From Candidatus Caccousia avistercoris (GTDB taxonomy: Bacteria > Bacillota > Clostridia > Oscillospirales > Acutalibacteraceae), in assembly GCA_018715025.1 (NCBI GenBank), contig DVMK01000114.1, positions 1 through 16,957 on the forward strand: 16,957 bases of DNA, given 5' to 3'. Every line of letters starts with the position of its first letter. The stretch's first letter is position 1. Made by a program: the position numbers and the translations under genes. Positions 1 through 7,043 of this stretch are shown piece after piece. The notes under the pieces are model-generated. The model ran no database searches, was not told the DNA's origin, and saw only the letters and a list, made by a program, of their open reading frames with translations.

Positions 1-506
1 CCGGTGACGATGGAGGAATTGCTGGAGAAGGAGACGGTCATGCCGCCCTTCCCGGTGGTGACGGCGTCTGAAAGCTCCAGATTCCAGCCGGTGAGCTGGC
101 TGATTTGGGAGATGAGAGTCTCGGGGGTGAGCTGCCCTGTGTAAGAGGCGGGGTACTGGGTGAAGCTGCCGTTCATGCCGATGTACAGCACGGCGGAGGA
201 TGCCCCGCTTTCCGCCCCTGCGCTGCCCGAGGCCCCTTCCGCCTGGGAGGAAGCCGCCCCCTGGCTTTCCGGCTGGGAGGCGGGCGCCTCCTGGGAAGCC
301 GCTTCGCCGCCGGAAGCCGGGGCTTCGCTGGAAACCGGGGCTTCGCTGGAAACCGGGGCTTCGCTGGAAGCCGGAACGCCGCTGGAAACGGCGGAGGATT
401 CGCCCGCGTCTGAGGAAACCGCGGTTTCCCTCTCGCCGCAGGCGCAGAACAGAAGAACAAGGCCCGCGGCCAGCGCTGCCGCAGCCATCTTTTTTCGCAT
501 TTTCAT
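1..506 (-). CDS. Putative lipoprotein with Ser/Ala/Glu/Pro-rich repeat linker (3' end outside window)
   Basis: The start ATG at 506-504 follows a GGAGG at 517-513 with 6 nt spacing. About 168 codons lie in the window and the gene continues past the left edge. The N-terminus (MKMRKKMAAAALAAGLVLLF, then CACGE) is a positively charged, hydrophobic signal peptide. It is followed by a lipobox-like site with Cys23 as the likely lipidated residue, so the protein is probably anchored on the outer face of the membrane. Residues about 30-105 are a low-complexity Ser/Ala/Glu/Pro/Gln linker containing repeated SSEAPV units, encoded by 18-bp tandem repeats. A folded domain seems to begin near residue 106 (AVLYIGMNGSFTQYP, followed by LTPETLISQISQLTGW). 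This is loosely reminiscent of GerMN-type extracytoplasmic domains, but I do not assign the family. The gene is divergent from spoIIE, and a role in sporulation or germination is only conceivable. The reading frame and signal peptide are clear; the function is unknown. Confidence 0.8.
   Translation of the reverse strand, partial: MKMRKKMAAAALAAGLVLLFCACGERETAVSSDAGESSAVSSGVPASSEAPVSSEAPVSSEAPASGGEAASQEAPASQPESQGAASSQAEGASGSAGAESGASSAVLYIGMNGSFTQYPASYTGQLTPETLISQISQLTGWNLELSDAVTTGKGGMTVSFSSNSSIVT
313..384. repeat. 18-bp tandem repeat, four units, inside the lipoprotein gene
   Basis: Four consecutive 18-bp units lie at 313-330, 331-348, 349-366 and 367-384. The two middle units are identical (gaaaccggggcttcgctg), the first differs by one base and the last is more diverged. 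The period is a multiple of three, so each unit adds six residues (SSEAPV-type) to the linker without breaking the frame. Confidence 0.9.
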
Positions 507-539
507 AGAAAACCTCCTTGCACGGCCCTCCTTGTCTCT

Positions 540-566
540 CTGCAGGCCGGGCCGCCTGGCCTGCAG
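540..566 (-). promoter_or_regulatory. Perfect 9-bp inverted repeat in the lipoprotein leader
   Basis: CTGCAGGCC at 540-548 and GGCCTGCAG at 558-566 are exact reverse complements around a 9-nt loop. They lie downstream of the predicted minus-strand promoter and upstream of the lipoprotein RBS, so the leader RNA can form this hairpin. No T-run follows on either strand, so it is not a standard terminator. Confidence 0.6.
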
Positions 567-570
567 CTTC

Positions 571-599
571 ATCATACTATACTTCCGGGGGCTGCTCAA
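571..599 (-). promoter_or_regulatory. Predicted sigma-A promoter for the lipoprotein gene
   Basis: On the minus strand TTGAGC (599-594) and TATGAT (576-571) are separated by exactly 17 bp. The -10 matches consensus at 5/6 and the -35 at 4/6. The expected start, near 564, gives a leader of about 58 nt. Confidence 0.55.
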
Positions 600-695
600 G
601 ATATTTTTTGTGAACAAAGGCCCCGTTCGGGAAATATGCCCGGCTTTGCTGGCTGCATGGCCTTGGGGACAAGTTTCCATAGTCTGCCATCACAA

Positions 696-729
696 TGCGA
701 CAAAATTTCGATCCGCCCCTCTCTATAAT
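696..729 (+). promoter_or_regulatory. Predicted Spo0A-dependent sigma-A promoter of spoIIE
   Basis: A perfect TATAAT lies at 724-729. A -35-like GCGACA (697-702) lies 21 bp upstream, longer than the usual 17. That hexamer sits inside TGCGACA (696-702), which matches the reverse-orientation 0A box TTCGACA at 6/7. A second weaker box (ttcgatc, 707-713) lies about one helical turn away. Known Bacillus spoIIE and spoIIG promoters use sigma A with this over-long spacer and a 0A box at the -35 region. Confidence 0.6.
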
Positions 730-796
730 AAAAGCACAGAATTCAAAAAGATGCGGTATTCTGAGTGATCCCGCAGGATGGGGTGGTATTGTGAAC

Positions 797-3172
797 ATGA
801 CAAAAGAGAGGAAGCTGCCAAGGCTGGGGGGTTCCATGGAAAAATGGGCGGGCTTCGCCCTGCCGGGGATGAAGGAGCTTTCCCGGCATGGGGCGGCGTT
901 CGCCTTCGGCCTGCTGTACGCCAGGGGGATTGTCTTTTCCCGGTGCGCGCCCTTCGGCGTGGCGGCGGCAGCGGCCTGCCCGTACCATTACCTGCCGGCG
1001 GCTGTGCTGGGGGCTGTGCTGGGCTACCTGCTGCCGGGGCCGGCCCAGTCCCCGGCCCGGTACCTGGCGGCGGTGCTGGCCGCCGCCGCCATACGGTGGA
1101 CGCTGAGCGACCTGATCAAGCTGCGATCCCACCCGGTTTTCGCCCCGGTGGCGGCCCTGCTTCCCCTGGTTTCCACCGGCCTTGCCATGGCGTTTGTAAA
1201 CGGTTCCCCCACCTCTACCATAGTGACCTATGTGGCAGAGTCCCTGCTGGGCGCTGGCGGCGCGTATTTCGCGGCCCAGTCCCTGGGGGCGGCCCGGCGG
1301 CTGAAGGCGGGCAAGCCCATTGCCGGGCAGGAGGCCGCCAGCCTCACCCTGGCGCTGGGGCTTTTGCTGCTGCCCCTTTCCGCCCTTACCATCGGGGGCC
1401 TTTCCCTGGGGCGCATGCTGGCCAGCCTGCTGGTGCTGTACGCGGCGCGGTACGCCGGTGCGCCCGGCGGCGCGGTGGCGGGGATCACCGCCGGGGTGCT
1501 GTTCGGCCTTTCCACCACCGGGCTCAGCTACCTTTCCGGGGCTTACGCCCTGGGCGGGCTGATGGCCGGCCTGTTCTCCCCGCTGGGGCGGCTGGCCTCG
1601 GCGGCGGTGTACGCGGTGGGCAGCGGGGTAGCCTCGCTTCAGGTGGGGAACCAGGCCGCCGTGATGAACGGCCTGTACGAAACGGCCATTGCCACGGTGC
1701 TGTACGTGGCGCTGCCCGCCAGGCTGGGCAGCTCCCTGGCCGGGCTGCTGGTGCGGAAGGAGGACATTCCCAAAAACGACGCCCTGCGCCGCTCCGTCAT
1801 CATGAAGCTGGACTATGCGGCCAAGGCGTTGGGGGACGTGTCCGGCTCGGTGGAAGAGGTTTCCAAAAAGCTGGCGTTCACCTGCGCCCCCGACATCAAC
1901 GGCGTGTACAAGCGCCTGTGCGAACAGGTCTGCGTGGGCTGCAGCCTGAATATGTACTGCTGGGGCCAGCATTACCACGACAGCATGGACGCCCTCAACT
2001 CCCTCACCGAGAAGTTCCGCCGGAGGGGCAGGGTGGACAAGCTGGATTTCCCGGAGCAGTTTGCCTCCCACTGCGCCAGGCTGAACGAGGTGACAGGCAC
2101 GCTGAACCGGAATTATGAGGAGTTCACCCTGCGGGAAGCCGCCGAGCAGCGCGTGGCGCAGATCCGCAGCCTGGTGGCGGGGCAGTTCAGCACCGTGAGC
2201 CGCATGCTGGAGGACATGGCCGGGGAGCTGGAGCTGTTTGAGCGCTTCGATTTTGCCGCCGCCCAGCAGGTGACGGAGCTTCTGCGGGGAGAGGGCCTTC
2301 TTCCCCTGGACGTGAGCTGCCGGGTGGACCGGTTCGGCCGCATGACGGTGGAGGCCGAGGTGGTGCGGGGAGAAAAAAGCCGCCTGAGCCGCAGCGTCCT
2401 TGCCAGGGAGGTTTCCCGGGCCTGCGGCCGCCCCTTTGAGCTGCCCTGCGTCAGCACCGCCAAGGGCAAGTGCCGCATCCAGATGAGCGAACGGCCTCTG
2501 TACCGGGTGCGCACAGGCTTTGCCCAGCACGTCTGCGGAAACGGCAGCCTCTGCGGCGACAGCTTCTCCTGCTTTGCCGACGGCAGCGGCAGGCAGGTGG
2601 CCCTGCTCAGCGACGGCATGGGCTCCGGCGGAAGGGCCGCGGTGGACGGGGCCATGGCCAGCGGCATTATGTCGCGCCTTCTGCAGGCCGGCATTGGGCC
2701 GGAAGCAGCCCTGCAGATTGTGAACTCCGCCCTCATTGCCAAATCCGGGGACGAATCCCTGGCTACCATGGACGTGGCTATGGTGGATCTGTTCAGCGGC
2801 GCCGTGAACCTGTACAAGGCGGGGGCGGCCGCTTCCATCCTGCGGAAGAAGGGCCGGGCTGTCCCGGTGGACGCGCCCTCCCTTCCCATTGGCATTTTGA
2901 ACGACTCCTCCTTTGCCAGGAAGGACGACGCCATGGAGGACGGGGACCTGCTGGTGCTTATGAGCGACGGGGCCGCCTTTGCCGGCGAGGACTGGCTGCT
3001 GCGGGCGGTGGAGGGCTTTTCCGGCGGGCTCCCGCAGGAGCTGGCGGAGGCCCTGGTGTCAGAGGCCATCGCCCGGCGGAAGGATGGCCACGACGATGAC
3101 GTGACCGTCATGGTGCTGGAGCTGAAAGCGCTGGAACGGCCGCGGGAGGAAGAGCTGGACGAGGCGGGCTGA
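797..3172 (+). CDS. spoIIE: Stage II sporulation protein E (PP2C-type phosphatase)
   Basis: From ATG 797 the protein has 791 residues, close to the roughly 827 of Bacillus subtilis SpoIIE. Residues about 25-325 are a series of hydrophobic Ala/Leu/Gly-rich membrane segments. A cysteine cluster follows (C363, C375, C379, C382, C388), then a central region. The C-terminal PP2C-type phosphatase carries the expected metal-binding motifs SDGMGSGG (Asp606), MSDGA (Asp724) and DDDVTVMV (766-773). In the known system SpoIIE localises to the polar septum and dephosphorylates SpoIIAA, which frees sigma F in the forespore. The start is uncertain: GTG 791 is closer to the SD-like GGGTGG (781-786), ATG 836 follows a G-run, and an ATG at 695 lies inside the predicted promoter. 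A strong hairpin follows the stop, so the gene appears monocistronic. Confidence 0.96.
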   Translation: MTKERKLPRLGGSMEKWAGFALPGMKELSRHGAAFAFGLLYARGIVFSRCAPFGVAAAAACPYHYLPAAVLGAVLGYLLPGPAQSPARYLAAVLAAAAIRWTLSDLIKLRSHPVFAPVAALLPLVSTGLAMAFVNGSPTSTIVTYVAESLLGAGGAYFAAQSLGAARRLKAGKPIAGQEAASLTLALGLLLLPLSALTIGGLSLGRMLASLLVLYAARYAGAPGGAVAGITAGVLFGLSTTGLSYLSGAYALGGLMAGLFSPLGRLASAAVYAVGSGVASLQVGNQAAVMNGLYETAIATVLYVALPARLGSSLAGLLVRKEDIPKNDALRRSVIMKLDYAAKALGDVSGSVEEVSKKLAFTCAPDINGVYKRLCEQVCVGCSLNMYCWGQHYHDSMDALNSLTEKFRRRGRVDKLDFPEQFASHCARLNEVTGTLNRNYEEFTLREAAEQRVAQIRSLVAGQFSTVSRMLEDMAGELELFERFDFAAAQQVTELLRGEGLLPLDVSCRVDRFGRMTVEAEVVRGEKSRLSRSVLAREVSRACGRPFELPCVSTAKGKCRIQMSERPLYRVRTGFAQHVCGNGSLCGDSFSCFADGSGRQVALLSDGMGSGGRAAVDGAMASGIMSRLLQAGIGPEAALQIVNSALIAKSGDESLATMDVAMVDLFSGAVNLYKAGAAASILRKKGRAVPVDAPSLPIGILNDSSFARKDDAMEDGDLLVLMSDGAAFAGEDWLLRAVEGFSGGLPQELAEALVSEAIARRKDGHDDDVTVMVLELKALERPREEELDEAG

Positions 3173-3182
3173 GCCGCCGAGA

Positions 3183-3227
3183 AAAACGCGCCTGGAAGGG
3201 GAGCGCCCCCGGTTCCAGGCGCGTTTT
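3183..3227 (+). terminator. Intrinsic terminator after spoIIE
   Basis: A perfect 15-bp stem pairs aaaacgcgcctggaa (3183-3197) with ttccaggcgcgtttt (3213-3227). The loop holds a further GGGG/CCCC pairing. The right arm ends in TTTT, starting 11 bp after the spoIIE stop. Confidence 0.85.
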
Positions 3228-3231
3228 CCGC

Positions 3232-3260
3232 TTTACAAAGGCGCTTCCCTGCGCTACAAT
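3232..3260 (+). promoter_or_regulatory. Predicted sigma-A promoter of the amidotransferase operon
   Basis: TTTACA (3232-3237) and TACAAT (3255-3260) are separated by exactly 17 bp, each matching consensus at 5/6. They lie just after the spoIIE terminator and about 60 nt upstream of the next start codon. Confidence 0.65.
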
Positions 3261-3326
3261 AATCCTGTCGGGCAGGGGGCGGCGCGCCGCCCCAGGCGTA
3301 CCGCGGGAAAGGAAGGGGAAGGCAGG

Positions 3327-4076
3327 ATGAAAAAACCAATCATTGGAATTACGCCCTCTATGGATGGGGAGGGCAGCGCCTTGAAGCTGCGGAGGAACTA
3401 CGCCGACGCTGTCCTGGAGGCGGGGGGCGTTCCCATGCTGCTGCCCCTTTCCTCCCGGCCGGAGGTGCTGGAGGAGGCCGCGCGGGTCTGCGGCGGCTTC
3501 CTCTTTTCCGGCGGGGACGACATCCATCCCCGCTATTTCGGGGAGGATATGCTGCAGTGCTGCGGGGCGGTGGAGCTTCCCCGGGACGAAATGGAGCTGG
3601 CCCTGCTGCGCATTGCCCTGCGGGACGACAAGCCCGTGCTGGGCATCTGCCGGGGAATTCAGACCCTGAACGTGGGCCTGGGGGGCGCCCTGTACCAGGA
3701 TTTGCGGGAACAGACGGGCACCAGGCTCTGCCACCAGCAAAAGCCCCCTTACAGCTTCGGGGTGCACAAGGTTGTTTTGGAGGAGGACTCCCTTCTGTAC
3801 CGGATTGTGGGAAAGCGGGAGCTGCAGGTGAACAGCATGCACCATCAGGCAGTGCGTGACCTGGCCCCCTCCCTGCGGGCGGCCGCCGTCTCTGCCGACG
3901 GCCTGGTAGAGTGCCTGTGGCGGCCGGAAAGCCGGTTCTTCCTGGGGGTTCAGTGGCACCCGGAGTACCTGCGCCCCGCCGACGAGGACGCGGCGGCCCT
4001 CTTCCGCGCCTTTGTACAGGCCGCCGGGCAGGATATTTCGCAACCGGAGGACGAGGAACATGCACACATCGGCTGA
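3327..4076 (+). CDS. Gamma-glutamyl-gamma-aminobutyrate hydrolase-family (peptidase C26) protein
   Basis: The 249-residue protein is the usual length for the PuuD/C26 class I glutamine-amidotransferase-like family. Visible landmarks are the N-terminal KKPIIGITP strand, the oxyanion-side FSGGDDIHPRYF (about 60-71), the nucleophile elbow GICRG with Cys108, the NSMHHQAV segment (169-176) and GVQWHPEY with the catalytic pair His211/Glu213. These proteins hydrolyse gamma-glutamyl amides in the cytoplasm, for example gamma-Glu-GABA in putrescine degradation. No other putrescine-pathway gene is nearby, so the real substrate is open. The ATG follows a purine-rich SD (aaggaagggg, 3309-3318). The downstream ATPase gene overlaps the last 17 nt, so translational coupling is likely. 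Confidence 0.9.
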   Translation: MKKPIIGITPSMDGEGSALKLRRNYADAVLEAGGVPMLLPLSSRPEVLEEAARVCGGFLFSGGDDIHPRYFGEDMLQCCGAVELPRDEMELALLRIALRDDKPVLGICRGIQTLNVGLGGALYQDLREQTGTRLCHQQKPPYSFGVHKVVLEEDSLLYRIVGKRELQVNSMHHQAVRDLAPSLRAAAVSADGLVECLWRPESRFFLGVQWHPEYLRPADEDAAALFRAFVQAAGQDISQPEDEEHAHIG

Positions 4077-5763
4077 ATTAAAAAATATATTGCTGCGGAT
4101 TGACCGGAAAGGGTACCCGGCTTACAAGGATACGAAGGGGATTTATCAATTCCCCGGATACGCGCTCTCCATTGACCATGTGCAGGGGGATCCCTTTGCG
4201 GCCCCCTCCAGCCTGAGCATCCGCGTCAGCGGCAGGGCGGCCGGCTTCCCCCGGCAGCTGTACCGCCTGCCCTGCCAGCGGGCCGCCCTGCAGGACGGGC
4301 TGACCCGGCTGTTCGGGCGGCAGGCGGCCCAGTTCTCGTTTCAGGCGAAGGGCTCGGGGCAGAGCGGCCTCATCTCGGTGAGCCGGTGCGGCCAGCAGGT
4401 GCTGGAGCGCACCGCCTGCCGCCTGGACCCGGAAACGGGGGAGATCCTGCTGCGCCTGGAGGTGGGGTTCCCCGCCAACGGGCGGACGGTCAACGCCAAA
4501 GAGATGGAAAAGATCCTGTTCGATTTCCTGCCCCGGTGCGTGAAGAATTCCCTGTTCTTTGCCAATCTGGACGCCGCCCGCCTGCAGGCCGCGGCCGATC
4601 TGGCGGAGGCTCAGGAGTACATCCGCCAGTCGCTGCCCAGGCTGGGCCTGTGCGCCTTTGTGGCCGACGGCAGCATCCTTCCCCGGGAATCCGGCGTCTC
4701 TGACCGGCCCATGAAGGGCGGCGTGCCCTTCCAGTCGCCAAAGGAGATGCGGGTCGCTCTGGAGCTTCCCCGCCGGGGGCGGGTGACCGGCATGGGGATT
4801 CCCCGGGGCGTCACCCTGATTGTGGGCGGCGGCTACCATGGCAAGTCCACCCTGCTGAAGGCGCTGGAGCTTGGGGTTTACAACCACATTGCCGGGGACG
4901 GCCGGGAGTACGTGATCACCGACCGCTCCGCGGTGAAAATCCGCGCCGAGGACGGCCGCAGCATCCGGGGGACGGACATTTCCATGTTTATCAACGGCCT
5001 GCCCAACGGGAAAGACACCGTTTCCTTTGTCACGGAGGACGCCAGCGGCAGCACCTCTCAGGCGGCCAACGTGGTGGAAGCCATGGAAGCGGGGGCGTCC
5101 CTGCTTCTCATCGACGAGGACACCAGCGCCACCAATTTTATGGTGCGGGACGAGCTGATGCAGCGGGTGATCCACCGGGATATGGAGCCCATCACCCCCT
5201 TCCTGGACCGCGTGCGGGAGCTGTACAGCGGGTACGGCGTTTCCACCATCCTGGTGGCGGGCAGCTCCGGCGCTTATTTCCATGCGGCAGACCATATCAT
5301 CCAGATGGACCGGTACACGCCCCGGGACATCACCGCCCTGGCCAAGAGGGAGGCGGCCGCCTTCCCGCTGTCCGGCCCGCAGGCAGAGCCTGCCGCAAGG
5401 CCAACCTTTGACCGCAGGCCCAAAGCCTTGCCGGAATTCCGGGAGGACGGGCGGCTGAAAATCAAGGCCCAGGGCTGCGGCAGCGTGTCGGTGAACCGGG
5501 AAACCGTTGACCTGCGGTACGTGGAGCAGCTTGTGGACGCGGAGCAGGCCGCCGCCCTGGGGTACTGCCTGGCCTACGCCGGGAAATGCCTGCTGGACGG
5601 CAGGCATACGCTGCGCCAGGCGGCAGAGCAGCTGGAAGAGCTGCTGGAACGCCAGGGGCTGGAGGCCCTGTGCGGGGGCCGTTCCGGCATGCCGGCCCTG
5701 GCGAGGCCCAGGCGGCAGGAGATCCTTGCCTGCCTGAACCGGTACCGAGGCCTGCGGCTGTAA
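4060..5763 (+). CDS. Predicted ATPase of the ABC class (PF09818-type)
   Basis: The 567-residue protein resembles the 'predicted ATPase of the ABC class' family, which are soluble ABC ATPases without membrane domains. The Walker A is atypical, GGGYHGKST (256-264). A serine-rich signature-like ASGSTSQAANVVEA lies at 328-341, followed by Walker B LLLIDEDTSATNFM (348-361) and a switch-like TILVAGSSGAYF (396-407). The roughly 240-residue N-terminal domain (starting MHTSAELKNIL, with KGYPAYKDTKGIYQF) is typical of the family. There are no membrane segments. I chose ATG 4060 because GGAGG (4046-4050) lies 9 nt upstream; an ATG at 4012 would overlap the previous gene much further and lacks a good RBS. 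The cellular function of the family is not established. Confidence 0.88.
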   Translation: MHTSAELKNILLRIDRKGYPAYKDTKGIYQFPGYALSIDHVQGDPFAAPSSLSIRVSGRAAGFPRQLYRLPCQRAALQDGLTRLFGRQAAQFSFQAKGSGQSGLISVSRCGQQVLERTACRLDPETGEILLRLEVGFPANGRTVNAKEMEKILFDFLPRCVKNSLFFANLDAARLQAAADLAEAQEYIRQSLPRLGLCAFVADGSILPRESGVSDRPMKGGVPFQSPKEMRVALELPRRGRVTGMGIPRGVTLIVGGGYHGKSTLLKALELGVYNHIAGDGREYVITDRSAVKIRAEDGRSIRGTDISMFINGLPNGKDTVSFVTEDASGSTSQAANVVEAMEAGASLLLIDEDTSATNFMVRDELMQRVIHRDMEPITPFLDRVRELYSGYGVSTILVAGSSGAYFHAADHIIQMDRYTPRDITALAKREAAAFPLSGPQAEPAARPTFDRRPKALPEFREDGRLKIKAQGCGSVSVNRETVDLRYVEQLVDAEQAAALGYCLAYAGKCLLDGRHTLRQAAEQLEELLERQGLEALCGGRSGMPALARPRRQEILACLNRYRGLRL

Positions 5764-5818
5764 CAGGCTTTTTGCCGGAAGCGCGGCCAGAGCGATTTTT
5801 TACCGGAGGTGCTGTTTT

Positions 5819-6418
5819 ATGGAAGAAACGGGAAAAAGCAGGCTGGAACAGCAGCTTGCCTTCCTGATGGAAATTGACAAGATGAAAAGCGTTTCCCGAC
5901 GCACCATGCTGACGGATCTTTCCCGCCGGGAAACGGACGCGGAGCATTCCTGGCACATTGCCCTTATGGCCCTGCTGCTGGCAGAGTACGCGGGGCCCGA
6001 GGTGGACGTGAACCGGGTGATCCGCATGGCTCTGGTGCATGACCTGGTGGAAATTTACGCCGGGGACACCTTCGCCTACGACAGCCAGGGCAAGGAAACC
6101 CAGCGCAGCCGGGAGGAGGAGGCGGCCGGCCGGCTGTTCGCCCTGCTGCCCGGCGGCCAGGGGGACGAGCTGCGCGCCTTGTGGGAGGAGTTCGACGCCA
6201 GAGAAACGGCCGACGCCCAGTTCGCCGCCGCCGTGGACAGGCTGCAGCCCTTCCTGAACAACTGCGTGACCGGCGGCTTTACCTGGAAGGAGGGCGGCGT
6301 GCGCAGCCCCCAGGTGTACGAACGGCTGGACCTGGTGCGCCAGGCGGCGCCCCAGGTCTGGCCCGCGGTAGAACGCAGAATCCAGGCGTGCCTGGAAAAG
6401 GGCGAGCTGGAAAAATAA
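5819..6418 (+). CDS. HD-domain protein, YfbR/HDDC2-like 5'-nucleotidase family
   Basis: The 199-residue protein shows the ordered metal-binding signature of HD phosphohydrolases: DAEHSWHIA (His43), LVHDLVEIYAGD (His74-Asp75, with Glu78 and Asp83) and a later AAAVDRLQP (Asp140). The early KSVSRRT and the R-x-x-D-AEHSW spacing match the HDDC2/YfbR group, members of which dephosphorylate deoxyribonucleoside 5'-monophosphates. Substrate specificity is inferred from the family only. GGAGG (5805-5809) lies 9 nt before the ATG. The gene starts 55 nt after the ATPase stop, with no terminator seen, and is probably co-transcribed with it. Confidence 0.88.
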   Translation: MEETGKSRLEQQLAFLMEIDKMKSVSRRTMLTDLSRRETDAEHSWHIALMALLLAEYAGPEVDVNRVIRMALVHDLVEIYAGDTFAYDSQGKETQRSREEEAAGRLFALLPGGQGDELRALWEEFDARETADAQFAAAVDRLQPFLNNCVTGGFTWKEGGVRSPQVYERLDLVRQAAPQVWPAVERRIQACLEKGELEK

Positions 6419-6431
6419 AGGGGGCGAGATC

Positions 6432-6947
6432 ATGGTTCTTTTGCTTGCCGGGGCGTCCCATGCGGGAAAAACGGCCTTTGCCCAGCGGCTGCTGGAAACG
6501 TACGGCTACCCGTATTTGTCCATCGACCACCTGAAGGTGGGGCTGATCCGCAGCGGAAACACCGCTTTGACGCCGGAGGACGACGAAGAGCTGACAGAGT
6601 ACCTGTGGCCCATTGTGCGGGAGATTGTGAAAACCGCCGTGGAAAACCGCCAGAACCTGATTGTGGAGGGGGTGTATATCCCCTTCCGCTGGAAGGAGGA
6701 TTTTTCCCCCGAGTACCTTCCGCACATCCGGTACCGCTGCCTCATCCTGTCAGAGGGGTATATCCGGGCCCATTTCGGCGACATCAAAAAATATGCCAGC
6801 GTCATAGAGGATCGGCAGGACGACTCCTGCTGCACCATGGACGCTGTGCTGGAGGACAACGCGTACCATTTGAAGATGTGCCAAACGTACGGATGCGAGT
6901 ATATTTTGATTGAGGATGCGTACCAGCTTCCTCTTTCGCTGGAATAA
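6432..6947 (+). CDS. Small P-loop kinase-like protein
   Basis: The 171-residue protein opens directly with a nucleotide-binding loop: MVLLLAG, then GASHAGKT (7-14). LSIDHLKVGLIR (29-40) follows, the position where small-molecule kinases of the zeta-toxin/AAA_33 type hold an acidic substrate-contact residue. NLIVEGVYIP (about 74-83) resembles their Walker B or second strand. The protein is compact and soluble, with no HTH or partner antitoxin next to it, so a metabolite kinase fits better than a toxin. The phosphate acceptor cannot be told from the sequence. It starts 13 nt after the HD-protein stop, with a G-rich SD (ggggcgag), making it the last gene of this unit. Confidence 0.75.
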   Translation: MVLLLAGASHAGKTAFAQRLLETYGYPYLSIDHLKVGLIRSGNTALTPEDDEELTEYLWPIVREIVKTAVENRQNLIVEGVYIPFRWKEDFSPEYLPHIRYRCLILSEGYIRAHFGDIKKYASVIEDRQDDSCCTMDAVLEDNAYHLKMCQTYGCEYILIEDAYQLPLSLE

Positions 6948-6956
6948 AAGGCAAAA

Positions 6957-7003
6957 AATCCCCTCCGGCCGCGCAGGCTTCCCTGCCGGGCCGAAGGGGA
7001 TTC
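6957..7003. terminator. Bidirectional terminator between convergent genes
   Basis: AATCCCCTCCGGCC and GGCCGAAGGGGATT form a 14-bp stem with one mismatch, with an inner GCAGG/CCTGC stem. On the plus strand it is followed by ctctttt and on the minus strand by a run of T (tttttt). It therefore serves both the plus-strand kinase and the minus-strand regulator gene. Confidence 0.8.
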
Positions 7004-7043
7004 TCTTTTGCTTTGTGTTTCCCCGCTTCCCGGGGCGGCGCGG

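Noticed and set aside
313..384. Short direct repeats that could suggest a CRISPR array
   Set aside because: The units are contiguous without spacers, are in frame within a lipoprotein gene, and no cas gene is present.
743..2530. Long open frame of about 595 codons on the minus strand opposite spoIIE
   Set aside because: It is a GC-rich mirror frame of a clearly conserved gene. Its translation is His/Gln/Gly/Pro-rich low-complexity sequence with no domain or RBS.
4078..5607. Minus-strand open frame of 509 codons opposite the ABC-class ATPase
   Set aside because: It is the antisense shadow of a gene with intact Walker motifs; the translation is compositionally biased and has no recognisable domain.
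6432..6947. Zeta-type toxin of a toxin-antitoxin system
   Set aside because: The P-loop and Asp region are similar, but no antitoxin gene precedes it and it sits at the end of a metabolic-looking gene cluster.
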